Source: Clostridia bacterium (GTDB lineage: Bacteria; Bacillota; Clostridia; Christensenellales; CAG-314). Taken from it: a DNA stretch of 64,000 nt. The notes beneath the pieces were generated by a model, which saw only the letters and a program-made list of their open reading frames with translations, had not been told where the DNA came from and did not search any database. This document shows, one piece after another, positions 60,776 to 64,000 of this stretch. A program made the translations under genes and the position numbers. Location of the stretch: contig JAFTHP010000028.1 of NCBI GenBank assembly GCA_017457305.1, positions 1-64,000 on the forward strand. Reading direction: 5' to 3'. How positions within the stretch are numbered: the stretch's first letter is position 1; the number at the start of each line of letters is the position of its first letter.

Positions 60776-62140
60776 TTATTCACCTGCCTCCTGCTCTGTA
60801 TTTTGTTGAGGTTCAACCTCGGTTATTGCTGGAGCAACTGTTTCGGCTGTTGCTGGGGCAACTTCTTGCGCCTTCTTTTTTGCAAAGATTTTACCAGAAA
60901 GGATATCCTTGAACAACAAAGAGAAAGCACTTAGGTAAATGATGATTGCTACAATCAAGTCGCTAATGTACTTGTTGTACGCTGTTGCACCACGAATTTG
61001 TTCGCCAGCAATGTTGATGTATGCCATGAACATAGATGCAAAGATTGTTCCAATAGGATTGTTGTATGCCAACAATGCAACAGGGATACCGTTGAAGCCT
61101 TCTGCTGGAAGGGACATATTGTTTGTCCAAGCGTATTCGGTGTGACCACTCAAGAAATACAATGATGCACCAGCTGCGGCAAGTGCGCCTGCAATACCCA
61201 TAGAAAGGATAATGCTCCGAGTGTCGTTCATGCCTGCGTACTTAGCAGAGTGTCTGTTGCTACCGCAAGCACGAAGTTCATAACCAAATACTGTGCGGTT
61301 AATTACAATGTACAAAACAATTGCAACTATAATGGCAATTAGGATACCGCCGCTAACTTGGCTACCTGGGAACAACTTGTCCATACCAAACGTTGGGGTA
61401 ACTACGCCGTTTGTGCTTGTTTTTAGGATGAATCCTGATTTTGTGTTGTCTACAAAGTTAACAAATTGTGCACCAGCTGCGCCCTTGTTGTTGTCCGCCT
61501 GGAAGAACCAGTGAACCAAGTTGATGGAAATCCAGTTGGTCATAATACAAGTGATAACTTCGTTTACGTTCAAAAATGCTTTGAACAAACCAGGGATGCA
61601 ACCCCAAAGGAATCCTGCCGCCATACCAGCTAGCAATGCTAGTAGCCAAACAAAGAAGGGGTTAACAACTGTTGTATCCATGGAAAGTGCAACTACCAAC
61701 GTTGCCCACGTGCCCATTAGGTATTGACCAGAAGCACCAATGTTGAACAAACCTGTTTTAAAAGCAATTGCTACCGACAAACCCGTCATAAGAAGAGGCA
61801 TTGCACGGAAAAGCATATCGCCAAATAGTTGTGGGTTAAAGCCAAAGGAAAGTGCGCCCGTGTCGGTACGACCTGTGTAAAAGATACCGCCAATGAGGAT
61901 GCGGAACGCTTCGATAGCTGACTTAAATGTTATTGCTGGTGAGAAAATAGCAAATAACAACAAAAATACAAAACCAATAACTACACCCGACAAGATAGCA
62001 AGCAAAGATGATGATGCGTTGCGTGTGCCTTGCTTATTCCAAAAAGTTTTGAGTTTTGGCTCAACTTCTGGACTGGGAGCAACTACAAGCGACTTGAACC
62101 ATCTGCCAATTTTTGCAAAAAATTCTTTTACTTTGCTCAT
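60776..62140 (-). CDS. nupP: Nucleoside ABC transporter permease, NupP-like
   Basis: 454 residues, about 9-10 helices, with hydrophilic N- and C-terminal tails; the C-terminal tail is Ala/Glu/Pro/Gln-rich. The loop GYELRACGSNRHSAKYAGMN matches the partner's [20 protein letters not shown] loop. This is the second half of the heterodimeric pore. Its ATG overlaps the stop of the ATPase gene at 62140. Confidence 0.9.
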   Translation of the reverse strand: MSKVKEFFAKIGRWFKSLVVAPSPEVEPKLKTFWNKQGTRNASSSLLAILSGVVIGFVFLLLFAIFSPAITFKSAIEAFRILIGGIFYTGRTDTGALSFGFNPQLFGDMLFRAMPLLMTGLSVAIAFKTGLFNIGASGQYLMGTWATLVVALSMDTTVVNPFFVWLLALLAGMAAGFLWGCIPGLFKAFLNVNEVITCIMTNWISINLVHWFFQADNNKGAAGAQFVNFVDNTKSGFILKTSTNGVVTPTFGMDKLFPGSQVSGGILIAIIVAIVLYIVINRTVFGYELRACGSNRHSAKYAGMNDTRSIILSMGIAGALAAAGASLYFLSGHTEYAWTNNMSLPAEGFNGIPVALLAYNNPIGTIFASMFMAYINIAGEQIRGATAYNKYISDLIVAIIIYLSAFSLLFKDILSGKIFAKKKAQEVAPATAETVAPAITEVEPQQNTEQEAGE

Positions 62141-63699
62141 TACGCATCCACCTCCTCAGCAGTTTGTTGTTTGTTTTGACGCTTTGCGCCAGACATATAC
62201 AAGCCAAGTTCTTGTACGGTAACTTGTTTTGGATCAAATTCGCCCACGATTTCCCCTTCGGTCATAACAAGAATTCTGTCCGAAAGGTTCATAACTTCGT
62301 CTAGTTCCAAGGAAACAAGCAAGATTGCGGCACCTTCGTCACGACGCTTTACGATTTGTTTGTGGATGTACTCGATAGCGCCTACGTCCAAGCCACGAGT
62401 GGGTTGAACTGCTACAAGCAACTTGTGGTCACGATCCATTTCTCTAGCGACGATAGCCTTTTGTTGGTTACCACCAGACATGCTGCGAGTGATTGTTACA
62501 GAACCTTGACTGCTACGAACGTCAAAACGTTCAATTAGTTCGTCGGAGTACTTGCGTACTTCTTCAAAACGGATGAACCCTGCCTTTTGGAAACGTGGTT
62601 CAAAGTAACGTTGGATAGCCATGTTTTGATCCAGCGTGTAGTCCAAAACAAGACCATGCTTGTGTCTATCTTCTGGGATGTGGCTCATGCCGTGTGTGTT
62701 GCGGAAGCGGATGGACTTGTTTGTGATATCGTTGCCACAAAGCACAATTCGGCTACCGCTTTCGGCTCTTTCTAGACCGGTGATGCCGTAAACCAATTCC
62801 GTTTGTCCGTTGCCGTCGATACCAGCAATACAAACAATTTCGCCAGCACGAACGTCAAAGGAAACGTTGTTAACAGCGTTCTTTTTGTTGCGCTTGTTGC
62901 GGATGGACAGGTTGTTTACAGACAAAACAACTTCGCCTGGATTAGCAGGGGCCTTTTCTACTGTAAGATTTACGCTGTGACCAACCATCATTTCAGAAAG
63001 TTCCTGTGGATTTGTGTCGCAAGTGTTAACAGTACCAATGTACTTGCCCTTGCGCAAAACGGTTACTCTGTCGGAAACTTCCATAATTTCGTTTAGCTTG
63101 TGTGTGATGAACAAAATGGATTTGCCTTCGGCTGCAAGTCCCTTCATAATGGACATAAGCTCGGTAATTTCCTGTGGTGTCAACACGGCTGTTGGTTCGT
63201 CAAAAATGAGGATTTCGTTGTCGCGATACAACATTTTGAGGATTTCCGTTCTTTGTTGCATACCAACGGTGATATTTTCTACCAACGCATCTGGATCAAC
63301 GTTTAGACCGTATTTTTGAGAAAGTTCCAAAACCTTGGCTCTAGCTTCCTTCTTTTGAATAAACCCGTGTTTTGTTGTTTCAGCACCAAGGATGATGTTA
63401 TCCAAAACGCTAAATACTTCTACAAGTTTGAAGTGTTGATGCACCATTCCAATGCCCAATGCGTTTGCGTCATTAGGATCTTTGATGGTAACTTCTTGGC
63501 CGTTCTTTTTGATTACTCCCTTTTCTGCTCGATAAAGACCGAAAAGTACGCTCATGAGTGTTGATTTGCCCGCGCCGTTTTCCCCTAGCAAGGCGTGGAT
63601 TTCCCCCTTTCGTAGTTGCAAAGTAACGTTGTCGTTTGCAATTAGTCCAGGAAACTCTTTTGTGATGTTCAACATCTCAATAATGTAATTATTGTCCAT
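62140..63699 (-). CDS. nupO: Nucleoside ABC transporter ATPase, NupO-like
   Basis: 519 residues from ATG at 63699 after AAGGAAGGGA; the ATG at 63723 has no site. It holds two fused ABC domains, as in sugar/nucleoside (CUT2/BMP) importers. The first is complete: Walker A LLGENGAGKSTL, signature NITVGMQQR and Walker B EILIFDEPTAVL. The second has a degenerate Walker A (CIAGIDGNGQTE), signature TRSMSGGNQQKAIVAREM, and Walker B LLVAVQPTRGLD. It powers the two permeases. The lipoprotein binding partner (BmpA type) is not in the window. Confidence 0.92.
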   Translation of the reverse strand: MDNNYIIEMLNITKEFPGLIANDNVTLQLRKGEIHALLGENGAGKSTLMSVLFGLYRAEKGVIKKNGQEVTIKDPNDANALGIGMVHQHFKLVEVFSVLDNIILGAETTKHGFIQKKEARAKVLELSQKYGLNVDPDALVENITVGMQQRTEILKMLYRDNEILIFDEPTAVLTPQEITELMSIMKGLAAEGKSILFITHKLNEIMEVSDRVTVLRKGKYIGTVNTCDTNPQELSEMMVGHSVNLTVEKAPANPGEVVLSVNNLSIRNKRNKKNAVNNVSFDVRAGEIVCIAGIDGNGQTELVYGITGLERAESGSRIVLCGNDITNKSIRFRNTHGMSHIPEDRHKHGLVLDYTLDQNMAIQRYFEPRFQKAGFIRFEEVRKYSDELIERFDVRSSQGSVTITRSMSGGNQQKAIVAREMDRDHKLLVAVQPTRGLDVGAIEYIHKQIVKRRDEGAAILLVSLELDEVMNLSDRILVMTEGEIVGEFDPKQVTVQELGLYMSGAKRQNKQQTAEEVDA

Positions 63700-63757
63700 C
63701 GGATTTGTCCCTTCCTTGTGCATATTTATAGCAGCAATGTGCTACATAGATAAAATA

Positions 63758-63786
63758 ATTATACCCCATAAATCAAACTTTTGCAA
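63758..63786 (-). promoter_or_regulatory. Promoter of the nucleoside transporter operon
   Basis: TTGCAA (63786-63781), 17-base spacer, TATAAT (63763-63758). Confidence 0.75.
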
Positions 63787-64000
63787 TTAAACACAAATAT
63801 AAATATATATCGATATTATGTATGATTGTTGCGTTGTTGTAAATTTTGCCTATACAAGGGCTAATTTTTGAATCCACTATCCCGCAAACAGCAAAATCAA
63901 CCAGACGTTGCGAGATAGCCGGGCTATTGAGCAATAGATGGTTGGTTAGTTGCAAGCGATTTTGGCGGATGCAATACGAGCAAGCGCGATTTTGTTGCGA
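63787..64000. other. Right edge, no assignable gene
   Basis: On the minus strand a frame without a start is open from the edge to TGA at about 63773, but its text looks unlike any family and its codon use is poor. GCGATTTTGGCGGATGC and GCGCGATTTTGTTGCG near 63955-64000 may be the edge of a repeat. I call nothing here. Confidence 0.3.

Noticed and set aside
63773..63955. ORF at the right edge on the minus strand
   Set aside because: No ribosome site, no family resemblance, and it overlaps the transporter promoter region.

Overview
The window comes from a low-GC Gram-positive bacterium, most likely an uncultured gut-type member of the Clostridia. The signs are strong purine-rich Shine-Dalgarno sites before almost every gene, TTGACA-17-TATAAT promoters, a SAM-I (S-box) riboswitch before metK, ComFC, RecD2, a YolD-linked Y-family polymerase, YdjG/YdjI-like proteins and a Nup-type nucleoside ABC importer. 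The lineage is my inference.

Layout. 1-6.5 kb: end of a DUF3737 gene, a 50-residue Cys-rich mini-protein, tRNA-Ala and tRNA-Ile followed by a tandem array of tRNA-tail/terminator cassettes, a lipoprotein, an XRE regulator, a DUF1858 protein and YdjG/YdjI-like envelope-stress proteins. 6.8-10.7 kb: apgM, then a three-gene set (PP-loop ATPase, membrane-anchored PLD-like protein, histidine phosphatase). 10.8-16.6 kb: initiator tRNA with 3' scars and an AT-rich accessory island holding a DUF4143 ATPase and an overlapping four-gene restriction-modification-like operon: EcoRI-type adenine methyltransferase, C5-cytosine methyltransferase, a LAGLIDADG-fold protein lacking both catalytic acids, and a PD-(D/E)XK nuclease. 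16.8-30.7 kb: a GH79-like glycosidase, an SLC13-type transporter, the co-directional metK-recD2-comFC-secA-prfB block and a GPH sugar symporter with a large insertion.

30.7-35.9 kb: a solo HicB-like gene and a compact type II-C-like CRISPR-Cas9 locus. It has a five-repeat array with an extended -10 promoter at the end of every repeat, a Cas1 N-terminal remnant, cas9 with all catalytic residues, and a tracrRNA ending in a terminator just before cas9. No complete cas1 or cas2 is present. The array leader looks like a copy of the promoter region of the neighbouring HicB-like gene.

35.9-64 kb: mostly housekeeping genes on the minus strand (PHP phosphatase, M14 peptidase, Fe-ADH, rsmA-tilS-hpt, MATE, tRNA-Thr, M28 peptidase, trpS, cysK, leuS, nucleoside ABC transporter), with an SOS-type polymerase plus YolD and an RNA-repair operon (methyltransferase, Rnl2-like ligase, HD-Pnk).

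The strongest candidates for something new are the restriction-like operon at 12.6-16.1 kb, whose DNA-recognition part may be a dead homing endonuclease, and the stripped-down Cas9 locus with its promoter-bearing repeats and borrowed leader.
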